Part shown: positions 21,570-31,223 of the stretch, one piece after another
Position numbering within the stretch: the stretch's first letter is position 1
Layout of the letters: every line of letters begins with the position of its first letter
Source: Gammaproteobacteria bacterium HGW-Gammaproteobacteria-11
GTDB taxonomy: Bacteria; Pseudomonadota; Gammaproteobacteria; Pseudomonadales; Pseudomonadaceae
Assembly: GCA_002840055.1 (NCBI GenBank)
Contig: PGZJ01000001.1
Span: 1 to 64,000 of the forward strand
Direction of reading: 5' to 3'
DNA: 64,000 nucleotides
Translations under genes and position numbers: made by a program
Notes under the pieces: model-generated
Database searches by the model: none
The model's input: only the letters and a program-made list of their open reading frames with translations
Told to the model about the DNA's origin: nothing

Positions 21570-22049
21570 TCAGAAGCCCTGCAGTTCAGCCCACTCATCT
21601 TCGGTCATCATCTTTTCCAGATCGACCAGAATGAGCAGTTCATTGTTCTTGTTGCATACGCCCTGAATGAACTTGGCGGACTCATCTGTACCGACGTTCG
21701 GTGCCGTTTCAATCTCGGACTGGCGCAGATAGACCACTTCGGCAACGCTATCGACCAGAATCCCGACCACCTGCTTGTCCGCCTCGATAATCACGATCCG
21801 GGTGTTGTCGGTTATCGGTGCCGGGGTCAGGCCAAAGCGCTGGCGCGTGTCGATCACGGTGACCACGTTACCGCGCAAGTTGATAATGCCCAGTACATAG
21901 GACGGCGCGCCGGGAACAGGTGCAATCTCGGTATGCCGCAGCACTTCCTGCACCTGCATGACGTTGATGCCGTAGGTTTCATTGTCCAGGCGGAAGGTAA
22001 CCCATTGCAGAATCGGATCTTCAGCGCCCTGTGCGGAGTTGTTTTTCAT
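21570..22049 (-). CDS. cheW: Chemotaxis adaptor CheW
   Basis: 159-residue coupling protein linking chemoreceptors to CheA. It shows the CheW fold motifs WVTFRLDNETYGINVMQVQEV, GIINLRGNVVTVIDTR and ILVDSVAEVV. It lies downstream of the second CheW-domain gene and upstream of the DUF2802 gene. Confidence 0.95.
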   Translation of the reverse strand: MKNNSAQGAEDPILQWVTFRLDNETYGINVMQVQEVLRHTEIAPVPGAPSYVLGIINLRGNVVTVIDTRQRFGLTPAPITDNTRIVIIEADKQVVGILVDSVAEVVYLRQSEIETAPNVGTDESAKFIQGVCNKNNELLILVDLEKMMTEDEWAELQGF

Positions 22050-22128
22050 TCTTTTGCTTCCCGATTTAGGTTATTGCCACTCCGGCTATCTGGCGTGCCG
22101 GCACGCTGACTCATTAATTGATCCAAAG

Positions 22129-22932
22129 CTATGCTAATGCTCTGCCACTGGCTTTGCCAGCCTTGCTTGCCGCCTCACCTGCGGCAATCAGTTGTGCCAG
22201 AGAGGATACGTCAACCAGGGCACACATGTGCTCTATAACTGTGCCGGCCAGCCAGGGTCTTTTGCCCTGCTGCGAGCGCCATTTGATCTGCTCCGAGGTC
22301 AGCTTGACCGACTGGCTGACACCGTGAACTGCCAGGCCCCAGTCATAGCCCTCGACTGAAATGACAAAACGCAGGTCATCCCGCAAAGCGTCCGTATAGC
22401 GCTCGGGCATGACCCAGCGCGCGGTATCCAGCACCTTGAGATTACCAACGGGGGTCGGCATCAAGCCAAGAAACCAGTCCGGCTGCCCAAACAACGGCGT
22501 GATCTCGTCGTCCAGCGGATAGATCGAACCCAGCAGGATCAACGGCACTGCCAAGGTCAAGCCACCGACATCAAACAGCAGCGCCTCGAAGGGCTGATCG
22601 CGCCAACTGGGCTGCTCAACCAGTTGTTCTACCTCGAACGCCGGCGTTTCGCTCGCCTGGGCTTCGACCGCCGTCGTCTCGACCACCTGGGTGTCGAGCG
22701 TCCGGTTCTCAAGCATTCGCTGCTGAACCGATCTGGACGGGGGTGCCGGCTCAACGCTGGAGATTTCCGGTTGAGGCTCCCTGATTGGCGCCTTGGCGAC
22801 TGATGATTCAACCGGCATGCTCACAGGCTCATCCTGCACCACCGACTCGGTAGCATCCTGCAGCAGCGCGTCCAGATAGCTCTGAATGGTCTGTTGCGGT
22901 ACAAACTGCTGTAGGGGCAAGGCTTTGCTCAT
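22129..22932 (-). CDS. CheW-domain protein with long N-terminal extension
   Basis: 267 residues. The first about 125 are acidic and low in complexity (VVQDEPVSMPVESSV, alternating E/V/A), followed by a CheW-like domain (FEALLFDVGGLTLAVPLILLGSI... to about residue 245). It corresponds in place to the CheW-like gene beside parA in P. aeruginosa. It may recruit the polar ParA-like protein to the chemosensory array, which is inference from homologous ParC/ParP-type arrangements. Confidence 0.85.
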   Translation of the reverse strand: MSKALPLQQFVPQQTIQSYLDALLQDATESVVQDEPVSMPVESSVAKAPIREPQPEISSVEPAPPSRSVQQRMLENRTLDTQVVETTAVEAQASETPAFEVEQLVEQPSWRDQPFEALLFDVGGLTLAVPLILLGSIYPLDDEITPLFGQPDWFLGLMPTPVGNLKVLDTARWVMPERYTDALRDDLRFVISVEGYDWGLAVHGVSQSVKLTSEQIKWRSQQGKRPWLAGTVIEHMCALVDVSSLAQLIAAGEAASKAGKASGRALA

Positions 22933-23012
22933 GACAAACCGCTATTCAAGGGAAAGATTCACTGTCCTAGAGAGTATCGGCCAATCCTGGCCTGACATTA
23001 GAACTAAATGCA

Positions 23013-23807
23013 TCATGCCACCTGCTCCCGGCGCGGTAATGACTGCGCCAACAGGTAGCGCAACAGGGCCCGGTACGCCAGCACACCACGGGCATTTGCA
23101 TCCAGTCTTGAGGGTACCAGACCTGCCATGCTGGCATCCCGCAGCTTGGTATCAATCGGGACATAGGCTTGCCACAGATGGTCGGCATAGTCACGGCGCA
23201 GTACCTTGAGCGTACTGATCGAGGCCTGGGTCCGACGGTCAAACAGAGTTGGCACTATGGTATAGGGTAACGCCTGCTTACGGGAGCGATTGACCATGTC
23301 AAGTGTATGAACCATGCGTTCAAGACCCTTGAGCGCGAGAAATTCGGTTTGTACCGGGATGATCAGCTGTTCGCAGGCCGCCAGCGCATTGATCATCGAG
23401 ACCCCAAGCAGGGGCGGACTGTCGATCAGGACAAAATTGAAATCATCCCACAATTGCGCCAGGGCTCGGGACAACACCAATCCGAAGCCGCCCTGCGCCG
23501 CTGACTGGCGCTCAAGCGTGGCCAGTGAGGTACTGGAGGGCAGCAAACTGACGTTCTCGTGGGAGGTCGGCAGCAACAGCGCCCTGGCCATGCCCTCTGG
23601 CACCTGTCCGTTGTGCTGGAACAGATTGAACACGCTATTGGTCAGACTGTCCGGGTCATGCCCGAAGTAACTGGTCATGGAGCCATGGGGATCCAGATCG
23701 ACCACCAGTACACGCTGCCCCTGGTCTGCCAGCAGACCAGCAAGCGCGACGGCGGTCGTGGTTTTACCCACACCCCCTTTTTGGTTGGCCACAGCCCAGA
23801 CTTTCAT
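23013..23807 (-). CDS. ParA-family ATPase of the chemotaxis locus
   Basis: 264-residue MinD/ParA ATPase with a deviant Walker A (KGGVGKT, residues 10-16), VVDLDPHGSMTSYFG as Walker A', and Walker B FVLIDSPPLLG. In vibrios and pseudomonads this gene beside cheW places chemotaxis arrays at the cell pole. It follows motD after a 98-base gap. Confidence 0.92.
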   Translation of the reverse strand: MKVWAVANQKGGVGKTTTAVALAGLLADQGQRVLVVDLDPHGSMTSYFGHDPDSLTNSVFNLFQHNGQVPEGMARALLLPTSHENVSLLPSSTSLATLERQSAAQGGFGLVLSRALAQLWDDFNFVLIDSPPLLGVSMINALAACEQLIIPVQTEFLALKGLERMVHTLDMVNRSRKQALPYTIVPTLFDRRTQASISTLKVLRRDYADHLWQAYVPIDTKLRDASMAGLVPSRLDANARGVLAYRALLRYLLAQSLPRREQVA

Positions 23808-23905
23808 GTCTTTCCTCCTGGGGTTGGTATGCCTGATTGCACAGACATAGGCCCCATCATCGACAACAGATTGACGCCCGCAGCGGCGTCAGACAAGTGA
23901 AGCAC

Positions 23906-24724
23906 TTACTGTGCAGGAGGCGTGCCAGCCCCGCTACGTGCCTCACGCATCTGATCCACACCCGATGTATCAGGCGTGTACGCCTCGTGCCGGGAGTCGG
24001 TATAGCGCGATACCAGTAACACAACCCGTCGATTGGCACGCCGACCGGCCGCAGTCGTATTGTCGGATATCGGACGAAACTCACCATAGCCCACGGCAGC
24101 CAGACGGCCGGGATCGACCCCGCCGGTATTCAACATGCGCACTACGCTGGCAGCACGGGCGGCGGACAACTCCCAATTGGTCGGGTAGGCACGCGAATTG
24201 ATCGGAACATTGTCGGTAAAACCTTCGACATGGATCGGGTTGTCGTACGGCGACAATATATTGGCGATCCGCTCAACCAGATCGAAAGCCTGGTTCAGCG
24301 GCAAGGCGTCACCACTGGGAAACAACAGACTGGAATTCAATTCGATTTCAATCCACAACTCATTGCCACGCAGTTCAATATCACCCGCCTGAATCAGGTC
24401 GCCAAAGGCCGCCTGCATGGCCGAGGTGATATCGGCCAGCGCGTCGCCACCGTCACCGCTAGCGTCACCGCCGGAGGTTCCCGGCGCATCGCTGAGATTG
24501 ATCCCGCGAGGAATTTGATCGCCGATCTGTATCGGCTCGATGGATCGCTGAGGCGTATTGAAGGCGCCGACCAGGGTATCCGACAACACCTTGTATTTAC
24601 CCTCGTTGACGGAGGAGATGGAATACATGACCACAAAGAAGGCAAACAACAGGGTAATGAAATCCGCATAGGACACCAGCCAGCGCTCATGGTTTTCATG
24701 CTCTTCATGGCGACGGCGGCGCAT
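23906..24724 (-). CDS. motD: Flagellar motor stator protein MotD
   Basis: 272-residue MotB-type stator subunit. A short basic/acidic N-terminus leads to the transmembrane helix SYADFITLLFAFFVVMYSI, whose first Asp is the proton-site aspartate. A C-terminal OmpA-type peptidoglycan-binding domain follows (VEGFTDNVPIN...NWELSAARAASVVR...GRRANRRVVL). The start ATG is 24724 (MRRRRHEEHENHERW); the frame extends only to a TTG just upstream. Confidence 0.94.
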   Translation of the reverse strand: MRRRRHEEHENHERWLVSYADFITLLFAFFVVMYSISSVNEGKYKVLSDTLVGAFNTPQRSIEPIQIGDQIPRGINLSDAPGTSGGDASGDGGDALADITSAMQAAFGDLIQAGDIELRGNELWIEIELNSSLLFPSGDALPLNQAFDLVERIANILSPYDNPIHVEGFTDNVPINSRAYPTNWELSAARAASVVRMLNTGGVDPGRLAAVGYGEFRPISDNTTAAGRRANRRVVLLVSRYTDSRHEAYTPDTSGVDQMREARSGAGTPPAQ

Positions 24725-24877
24725 GGTCAATCCCAGCCCATGAGGGGCAGCGCTTTGCCTGTTCGGGCTAAAGGCTGCGAATTCGCGTTACATCCTGCAT
24801 CGTGCATATCTGCGCCCCTCCCGAGATGGGCTGGCTGTGCTGCATGCGACAAGCATCCATCTGGGTACCCGCGCTGT

Positions 24878-25618
24878 CTAATCAAGAAAACCCTCAAGCT
24901 TCAATTCGATCGAACGGGGATTTTCCCCTTCGGCAATCGACAGCAAGCCCTCCAGCAGCATCTCCCGGTAACGTGATTGCTGCAGGACCACCGCCTTGAG
25001 CTTGTTGGCAACGGGCAACAGGAACAGGTTGGCCAGTGCTACGCCATAGATGGTGGCGACAAAGGCCACAGCAATACCAGTACCCAGCATGGAGGGATCA
25101 GCCAGGTTGCCCATGACATGAATCAGGCCCATTACTGCGCCAATGATGCCAATGGTGGGCGAATAGCCGCCCATACTTTCATATACTTTGGTTGCCATCA
25201 GGTCATGGCTCTCGCGGGTCATGAGGTCCACTTCGAGAATACTGCGCAGGGCTTCTGGCTCGCTGCCGTCAACCAGCAACTGCAAACCCTTGCGGGCGAA
25301 CTGGTCTGTCTCCAGTTCGGCAATCTGTTCCAGGCCCAGTAGGCCTTCCTTGCGGGCAATGGTGCTCCAGCCGATGACCTGGCTGATACCCTGCTGCAGC
25401 CGATTCTTGGGCGGAAAGAAAATCCAGCTGGCAATCGCCAGGGCACGCTTGAATACTTTCAACGGGGTCTGAATGAAAGCCGCCCCCAGCGTGCCGCCAA
25501 ACACAATCAGCGCTGCAGGGCCGTTGATCAGGGCCGCCGCATGTCCACCCTCAAGATAATTGCCGCCAAGAATCGCCACGAAGGCGAGAATAACGCCAAT
25601 GATACTGAGGATATCCAT
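24878..25618 (-). CDS. motC: Flagellar motor stator protein MotC
   Basis: 246-residue MotA-type stator subunit with four membrane helices. It has the MotA pattern GGHAAALINGPAALIVFGGTL near the start and YSPTIGIIGAVMGLIHVMGNL in the second half. The ATG shares one base with the cheB stop. The 153-base gap before motD holds no clear gene. Confidence 0.94.
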   Translation of the reverse strand: MDILSIIGVILAFVAILGGNYLEGGHAAALINGPAALIVFGGTLGAAFIQTPLKVFKRALAIASWIFFPPKNRLQQGISQVIGWSTIARKEGLLGLEQIAELETDQFARKGLQLLVDGSEPEALRSILEVDLMTRESHDLMATKVYESMGGYSPTIGIIGAVMGLIHVMGNLADPSMLGTGIAVAFVATIYGVALANLFLLPVANKLKAVVLQQSRYREMLLEGLLSIAEGENPRSIELKLEGFLD

Positions 25619-26727
25619 CAGCTCAGCTCCGCCAAATAACGGCCGATGTCGTCCAGGCTATAGACGCCGTCGGCCAGATTGGCCTTGACCACCGCCATGG
25701 GCATGCCATAGATGACACAGCTTGCCTCGTCCTGGGCCCAGACATCGCTGCCGGACTGTTTCAGAATGCGCGCCCCTTCTCGACCATCGGCTCCCATACC
25801 GGTCAGCACCACCGCCAGCACCTTGTCGCGAAATGCCTTGGCAGCGGAACCAAAGGTGACATCAACGCAGGGCTTGAAATTCAGCCGCTCATCACCGGGC
25901 AGAATTCTCACCACGCCACGCCCGTCAACCATCATCTGCTTGCCGCCGGGGGCCAGCAAGGCCACGCCGGGGCGCAGTGCATCACCGTCAACAGCCTCTC
26001 TCACGGTAATCCGGCATAGCTTGTCCAGACGCTCGGCGAAGGCCTTGGTGAACGCGGCAGGCATGTGCTGAATCAACAACAACGGCGAGGGGAAATTTGC
26101 CGGCAACTGGGTCAGAACGCGCTGCAAGGCGACCGGACCGCCCGTGGAGGTACCAATGGCGACCAACTGGTAGTGCTTGCGGCGCGGCGGCGGGCTTGCC
26201 GAGCGGTTGGCGGCCGGCGCCACGGCAGGCTTGACGGCGGGCTCACCAGGCCGGAGTTGAGGTCTGGCTGCCGGCGACGAGCTGCTTGGTGCGCTGAGCG
26301 GGGCAGCAGCCAGACCGAGGGAGCGGCGGTTGGTGCGCGCCAGCGCATGCACGCGTTCACACAGCAGTTGCCGGACCTTGTCGGGGTTACGCGAAATATC
26401 CTCGAAGTTCTTTGGCAGGTAGTCTGCTGCACCCGCATCCAGCGCATCCAGACTGACGCGAGCGCCTTCGTAGGTCAGGGAAGAGAACATCAGTACTGCC
26501 GTGGGGCATCGCTGCATGATCTCGCGCACGGCTGAAATACCGTCAAGCACCGGCATTTCATAATCCATGGTCACCACATCAGGACGCAAAGCCAGCGTCT
26601 GGTCTACCGCTTCACGGCCATTGGAAGCGGTACCGACCACCTGGATCTGCGGATCGCCTGCGAGGATCTCCGTTACCCGGCGGCGAAAGAAACCCGAGTC
26701 ATCCACCACCAGCACCTTGACCGCCAT
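25618..26727 (-). CDS. cheB: Chemotaxis glutamate methylesterase CheB
   Basis: 369 residues. The N-terminal receiver domain has phospho-acceptor D55 ([13 protein letters not shown]). A long A/S/P-rich linker (about 150-185) leads to the methylesterase domain, with the serine in GTSTGGP, the histidine in HMPAAFT and the aspartate in GMGADG. It demethylates chemoreceptors when phosphorylated by CheA. It lies 133 bases downstream of cheA. Confidence 0.96.
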   Translation of the reverse strand: MAVKVLVVDDSGFFRRRVTEILAGDPQIQVVGTASNGREAVDQTLALRPDVVTMDYEMPVLDGISAVREIMQRCPTAVLMFSSLTYEGARVSLDALDAGAADYLPKNFEDISRNPDKVRQLLCERVHALARTNRRSLGLAAAPLSAPSSSSPAARPQLRPGEPAVKPAVAPAANRSASPPPRRKHYQLVAIGTSTGGPVALQRVLTQLPANFPSPLLLIQHMPAAFTKAFAERLDKLCRITVREAVDGDALRPGVALLAPGGKQMMVDGRGVVRILPGDERLNFKPCVDVTFGSAAKAFRDKVLAVVLTGMGADGREGARILKQSGSDVWAQDEASCVIYGMPMAVVKANLADGVYSLDDIGRYLAELS

Positions 26728-26860
26728 ACACTCTCCTGAAACCTGTCAGCCCGACAGCAGCGTGCTGCCGAACCTGAATCCTGTTATTCCACTATAGCTG
26801 GCCAACCCAGCTGGCGATCAAGTCCGGTAGTGCTTTACCCACTGCGCCCCCAGTTCGGGA

Positions 26861-29071
26861 CTAGCCGCGTCGCGCGTAGCGCTTGAGCAAACTGGGGATA
26901 TCGAGAATCAGTGCAATGCGGCCATCGCCGGTAATGGTTGCACCGGACATCCCGGGTGTACCCTGCAACATGCGGCCCAGAGGCTTGATCACCACCTCCT
27001 CTTGCCCGACCAGTTGATCCACCACAAAACCGACACGCTGGGTGCCGACTGAAACAATCACGACGCTGGCTGCCGAGCGGTCACTGTTGTCCGCCACACC
27101 GGGCATCAACCAGCGCTTGAGGAAGAACAGCGGCAGTGCCTTATCGCGAACAATGATGACCTCCTGACCATCCACCACATTGGTGCGCGACAGATCCAGA
27201 CTGTAAATCTCGTTAACGCTGACCAGTGGCAAGGCAAAGGCCTGGTCTGCCAGCATCACCATCAATGTCGGCATGATTGCCAGCGTCAGGGGGACCTTGA
27301 TGGCAATGCGGCTGCCTTCGCCCTTGACCGAATGAATACCTATTGTGCCGTTCAGCTGGGAAATCTTGGTCTTGACCACGTCCATACCGACACCGCGACC
27401 GGATACATCGGAAATTTCGGTCTTGGTGGAAAAGCCCGGGGCCAGAATCAGGTCGAAACATTCACTCTCGGTCAAACGATCAGCGGCATCCTTGTCCATC
27501 ATGCCCTTCTCGACTGCCTTGGCACGCAGTACCTCTGCATCCATGCCACGACCATCATCGGTGATGGTCAACAGAATGTGGTCGCCTTCCTGCGCGGCTG
27601 CCAGGATAACCTTGCCGGTTCGCGGTTTGCCTGCTGCCTCACGCTCATCAGGCATCTCTATACCGTGATCCACCGAGTTGCGTACAAGGTGGACCAGTGG
27701 ATCAGCCAGGGCTTCAACCAGATTCTTGTCCAGATCGGTTTCTTCGCCGATCAGTTCGAGATTGATTTCCTTTCTGAGGTTGCGGGCCAGGTCCCGGACG
27801 ACACGTGGAAAGCGTCCGAAGACCTTCTTGATTGGCTGCATGCGGGTCTTCATTACCGAGGACTGCAGATCCGCAGTCACCACGTCCAGATTGCCAACAG
27901 CCTTGTTCAGCTCTTCATCTCCGCTGCTCAGACCAAGGCGTACCAGACGATTACGTACCAGCACCAGCTCGCCCACCATGTTCATGATCTCATCCAACCG
28001 GGCAGTATCCACACGCACAGTGGTTTCGGGTGCAGCGGCTTCAAGTCCGCCAGGCGCGGTGGCCGGATCAGGCACGACAACCGCCTTTTGGCTAGGCTCG
28101 GGCGCCGCCTTGGGCTTGGCCTTTGCAGCCGCTTTGGGCTTGGCGTCGGCAACTGCAGGCTTGGTGCTCGGCGTCACGGCAGCGACGCTGTCGTGCTTGC
28201 CCGGAGCCTTTCCCGAACCATGCAGCTGGTCGAGCAGGGCCTCAAATTCATCATCGGTTATATGTGCATCATCGCTGCTGATCGCCGGATCTGATGGCGC
28301 AGAGGGTGCCTCAGCGGCTTTCAAGCCTGGCGCAGCACCCTTGCCATGCAGCTGATCCAGCAGGGCCTCGAATTCATCGTCATTGATTTCATCGCTAACA
28401 GGCGGGTTGGCCGGCTCAGCAGCAGCTGTATCGGCGTTACCGGAACCATGCAACTGGTCCAGCAGGGCCTCGAATTCATCATCGGTAATTTCATCATCGT
28501 TGCCCGGAGCTGCTGGTGTCGCAGGTGCCGCCGGCTCGTTATCGGACCCATGCAGGGCATCGAGTAACTTCTCGAACTCGTCATCGGTAATATCACCTTC
28601 GGCAACGGGCTGGTCTGACGGGTTGGCAACTGCACTTGCGGGCGGTTGGGGGGCTGGATCGGCCGGCGCAGGGTCATCGGATTCAGGATGGGCAAGACGT
28701 GCAAGTGCTTCAAGCAAAGCGGGATCTGCAGGTCGAGGTTCTTCACCCTCTCGCACCTGACTGAACATTTCATTGACGCTGTCGAGGGCCTGAAGGACGA
28801 CATCCATCAGCTCCGAGTCGACCTTGCGCTCACCCTTGCGCAGAATATCAAAAACGTTTTCAGCTATATGACAGCAACCAACCAGGGCATCCAGCTGCAG
28901 GAAGCCTGCTCCGCCTTTTACCGTGTGAAAGCCGCGAAAAATCGCGTTGAGCAGATTCATGTCATCGGGACGATTCTCCAACTCGACCAACTGTTCGGAC
29001 AACAGCTCGAGAATCTCGCCGGCTTCTACCAGAAAGTCTTGAAGAATTTCTTCATCCGCATCAAAACTCAT
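26861..29071 (-). CDS. cheA: Chemotaxis histidine kinase CheA
   Basis: 736 residues. The N-terminal Hpt domain carries phospho-accepting H49 (FHTVKGGAGF). A low-complexity linker holds four copies of an acidic motif DDEFE(A/K)LLD(Q/A)LHG at residues 161-175, 195-209, 229-243 and 271-285. After these come the dimerisation domain (RLDEIMNMVGELVLVRN), the ATPase (NSVDHGIE, DDGRGMD, GRGVGMDVV) and the C-terminal CheW-like domain. No ordinary P2 domain is visible, and the repeated motifs may serve as docking sites instead. Confident assignment. Confidence 0.97.
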   Translation of the reverse strand: MSFDADEEILQDFLVEAGEILELLSEQLVELENRPDDMNLLNAIFRGFHTVKGGAGFLQLDALVGCCHIAENVFDILRKGERKVDSELMDVVLQALDSVNEMFSQVREGEEPRPADPALLEALARLAHPESDDPAPADPAPQPPASAVANPSDQPVAEGDITDDEFEKLLDALHGSDNEPAAPATPAAPGNDDEITDDEFEALLDQLHGSGNADTAAAEPANPPVSDEINDDEFEALLDQLHGKGAAPGLKAAEAPSAPSDPAISSDDAHITDDEFEALLDQLHGSGKAPGKHDSVAAVTPSTKPAVADAKPKAAAKAKPKAAPEPSQKAVVVPDPATAPGGLEAAAPETTVRVDTARLDEIMNMVGELVLVRNRLVRLGLSSGDEELNKAVGNLDVVTADLQSSVMKTRMQPIKKVFGRFPRVVRDLARNLRKEINLELIGEETDLDKNLVEALADPLVHLVRNSVDHGIEMPDEREAAGKPRTGKVILAAAQEGDHILLTITDDGRGMDAEVLRAKAVEKGMMDKDAADRLTESECFDLILAPGFSTKTEISDVSGRGVGMDVVKTKISQLNGTIGIHSVKGEGSRIAIKVPLTLAIMPTLMVMLADQAFALPLVSVNEIYSLDLSRTNVVDGQEVIIVRDKALPLFFLKRWLMPGVADNSDRSAASVVIVSVGTQRVGFVVDQLVGQEEVVIKPLGRMLQGTPGMSGATITGDGRIALILDIPSLLKRYARRG

Positions 29072-29098
29072 GCATCCACTCCCGGGTCGTGCTTGTTG

Positions 29099-29893
29099 TT
29101 AGAAGCCCAGACTGGAGAGAAGATCGTCCACTTCGTCCTGTCCGGATACTACGTCTTCTCTTGTATCGGCATGAATCTGCGGACCTTCACCCCTGGGTGA
29201 AGTTTTTTTCGCTTCGACCGGCTGCTCGGCGTGATCAATCCCGGCCATACGGTTCACATGCCCAGCCATGCGCACCAGGTTCACCAGGCTCTCTTCAACA
29301 TCATGGACCAGGGTGATGACGCGCTTGATCACCTGTCCGGTCAGATCCTGATAATCCTGCGCCATCAGGATATCGTTCAGTTGCGAGCTGACTTCAGTAC
29401 TCGAGGTTTCGGTTTTCTCAAGGAACTCGCCGATACGACGGTACAGATCACGGAACTCGCCTGCGGCCATTTCACGACGCTGCAGGCGCTCCCAGTCAGC
29501 GCGCAGAACACTGGCTTCCTGACCCAGGGCCGAGACAATAGGGGCACTGCTCTCCACCAGATCCATGGTGCGATTGGCAGCCTTGTCGGTCAGTTGCACA
29601 ACATAATCAAGTCGATCTGAGGCGTCGGAAATCTTGGAGGTTTCGTTTTCGTCGCCCAATGCATGGGTGGTATCGATCTGAAAATTGACAATGGCATTGT
29701 GCAGGGCGCGGGTCAGTTGCCCCACCTCGTGATATAAACCGCGATCACGTGCCTGGTTGATGGCATGAATGACCAGAATGGCCTCGCCATACTGGCCTTG
29801 CTCCAGATAGTCGACCAGTTGCCGCGCGTTGTCTTTAAGGGAATGTTCAAATTCCTGAGCGGTTGCCTGGCCGGGATCCTTACTTAGTGCCAT
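29099..29893 (-). CDS. cheZ: CheY-P phosphatase CheZ
   Basis: 264 residues, mostly helical. The catalytic segment is LNDILMAQDYQDLTGQVIKRV, which holds the conserved D-x-x-x-Q glutamine. The C-terminal peptide (DEVDDLLSSLGF) matches the CheY-binding tail. It speeds dephosphorylation of CheY-P. It lies 21 bases downstream of cheY and 27 upstream of cheA. Confidence 0.96.
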   Translation of the reverse strand: MALSKDPGQATAQEFEHSLKDNARQLVDYLEQGQYGEAILVIHAINQARDRGLYHEVGQLTRALHNAIVNFQIDTTHALGDENETSKISDASDRLDYVVQLTDKAANRTMDLVESSAPIVSALGQEASVLRADWERLQRREMAAGEFRDLYRRIGEFLEKTETSSTEVSSQLNDILMAQDYQDLTGQVIKRVITLVHDVEESLVNLVRMAGHVNRMAGIDHAEQPVEAKKTSPRGEGPQIHADTREDVVSGQDEVDDLLSSLGF

Positions 29894-29914
29894 AACCTGT
29901 ACCCCGGTGTGTTG

Positions 29915-30292
29915 TCATTTGGCCTGGACGCGCTCAAAAATCTTTTCGATCTTCTCTTTCAACGCCTGGGCGGTAAAAGGCTTGACCACGTAGCCATTGA
30001 CTCCGGCCTGAGCCGCTTCAATGATCTGATCGCGTTTGGCCTCAGCCGTCACCATGAGAACCGGCAAATGCTTCAGGCGTTCGTCGGCACGCACAGCGCG
30101 CAACAGGTCAATGCCGCTCATGCCCGGCATGTTCCAGTCCGTTACCAGAAAGTCGAAACTGCCGCTCTGCAGCATCGGCAATGCGGTATTGCCGTCATCA
30201 GCTTCGGCGGTATTGGTAAAGCCAAGATCCCGCAGTAGGTTCTTGATAATACGTCTCATCGTCGAGAAATCATCAACGATGAGGATTTTCAT
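29915..30292 (-). CDS. cheY: Chemotaxis response regulator CheY
   Basis: 125-residue single receiver domain. It has the acidic pair D7/D8, phospho-acceptor D52 ([11 protein letters not shown]), the conserved threonine in VTAEAKRD, and the lysine in VVKPFTA. The start ATG at 30292 ([14 protein letters not shown]) fits the family; an open extension to 30364 is ignored. CheY-P binds the flagellar switch. The 193-base gap upstream suggests its own promoter. Confidence 0.96.
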   Translation of the reverse strand: MKILIVDDFSTMRRIIKNLLRDLGFTNTAEADDGNTALPMLQSGSFDFLVTDWNMPGMSGIDLLRAVRADERLKHLPVLMVTAEAKRDQIIEAAQAGVNGYVVKPFTAQALKEKIEKIFERVQAK

Positions 30293-30485
30293 GTTCTTGT
30301 CCAAGTCGACCTCCGTACACACCAGGAAGAGTGCTGTCACACACCCCGTTAACCTACTGGCCAAACAAGCCTTCAGATCCCGCTGATGTCAGTGTAACCG
30401 CAGCGGCACCGCGGCGCTGCCCCATCTGACATGCAATGCTCATTTTCCAGGCCAACCGGGCATTGTCCGGATGCTGGCAACAAAA

Positions 30486-31223
30486 TCAATCGTTATGCCA
30501 TCCTGACAGTCTTGAACGCAGCCTGGCGGCACATTGGCTGTGCAACTGACTGACTCTTGACTCGCTGACGCCCAATACCGCGCCAATCTCCTTGAGATTC
30601 AACTCTTCCTCATAGTACAGCGACAGCAGCAGTCTTTCGCGCTCTGGCAAACCCTCTATCGCCTCAACCAGAGCCGCTTTGAAGCGCTCGTCCTGCATGC
30701 CTTGAAAGGGCTCTTCATCGCTATGGGCATCAGCCCGAGCGCCGCTCTCCAGCAGGTCGTCAAAGCTGAACAGCTTGCTGCCGGCGGTATCGTTGAGAAT
30801 CGCGTAATAATCCTCAAGACTCATCTCAAGTTCGGCCGCAATCTCGTGATCTTTAGCATCCCGCCCCAGGCGCGACTCGACCGCTCTGACCGCGTCAGAG
30901 ACCATGCGGGTATTACGATGAACCGAACGGGGCGCCCAGTCACCCTTGCGCACCTCGTCAAGCATGGCACCACGAATGCGGATGCCGGCATAGGTTTCAA
31001 AACTGGCACCCTTGCCATTATCGAACTTGCGCGAGGCTTCCAGCAGGCCAATCATGCCAGCCTGAATCAGATCATCAACTTGAACACTGGCAGGCAGGCG
31101 GCCCAGCAGATGGTAGGCGATACGCTTCACCAGGGGGGCAAACTGGGCAACCAGCTGATCCTGATGTTCTGACGAACATTGTGCGCGTGTATACATGCTT
31201 ACCCCGGCTGCGGCCTGCGTCAT
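30486..31223 (-). CDS. fliA: RNA polymerase sigma factor FliA (sigma-28)
   Basis: 245 residues with the sigma-28 regions 2 (LIQAGMIGLLEASRKFD...FETYAGIRIRGAMLDEVR), 3 and 4 (LPERERLLLSLYYEEELNLKEIGAVLGVSESRVSQ in the track of the C-terminus). It directs late flagellar and chemotaxis genes. The start ATG at 31223 overlaps the fleN stop (ATGA). A later ATG at 31196 is the alternative. Confidence 0.96.
   Translation of the reverse strand: MTQAAAGVSMYTRAQCSSEHQDQLVAQFAPLVKRIAYHLLGRLPASVQVDDLIQAGMIGLLEASRKFDNGKGASFETYAGIRIRGAMLDEVRKGDWAPRSVHRNTRMVSDAVRAVESRLGRDAKDHEIAAELEMSLEDYYAILNDTAGSKLFSFDDLLESGARADAHSDEEPFQGMQDERFKAALVEAIEGLPERERLLLSLYYEEELNLKEIGAVLGVSESRVSQLHSQCAARLRSRLSGWHND

Noticed and set aside
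24725-24877. Small gene between motC and motD
   Set aside because: No frame of the 153-base gap gives a credible start, ribosome site and protein pattern.
27332-28294. 320-codon ORF opposite cheA
   Set aside because: Shadow of the CheA coding strand, with no family features and no plausible ribosome site.
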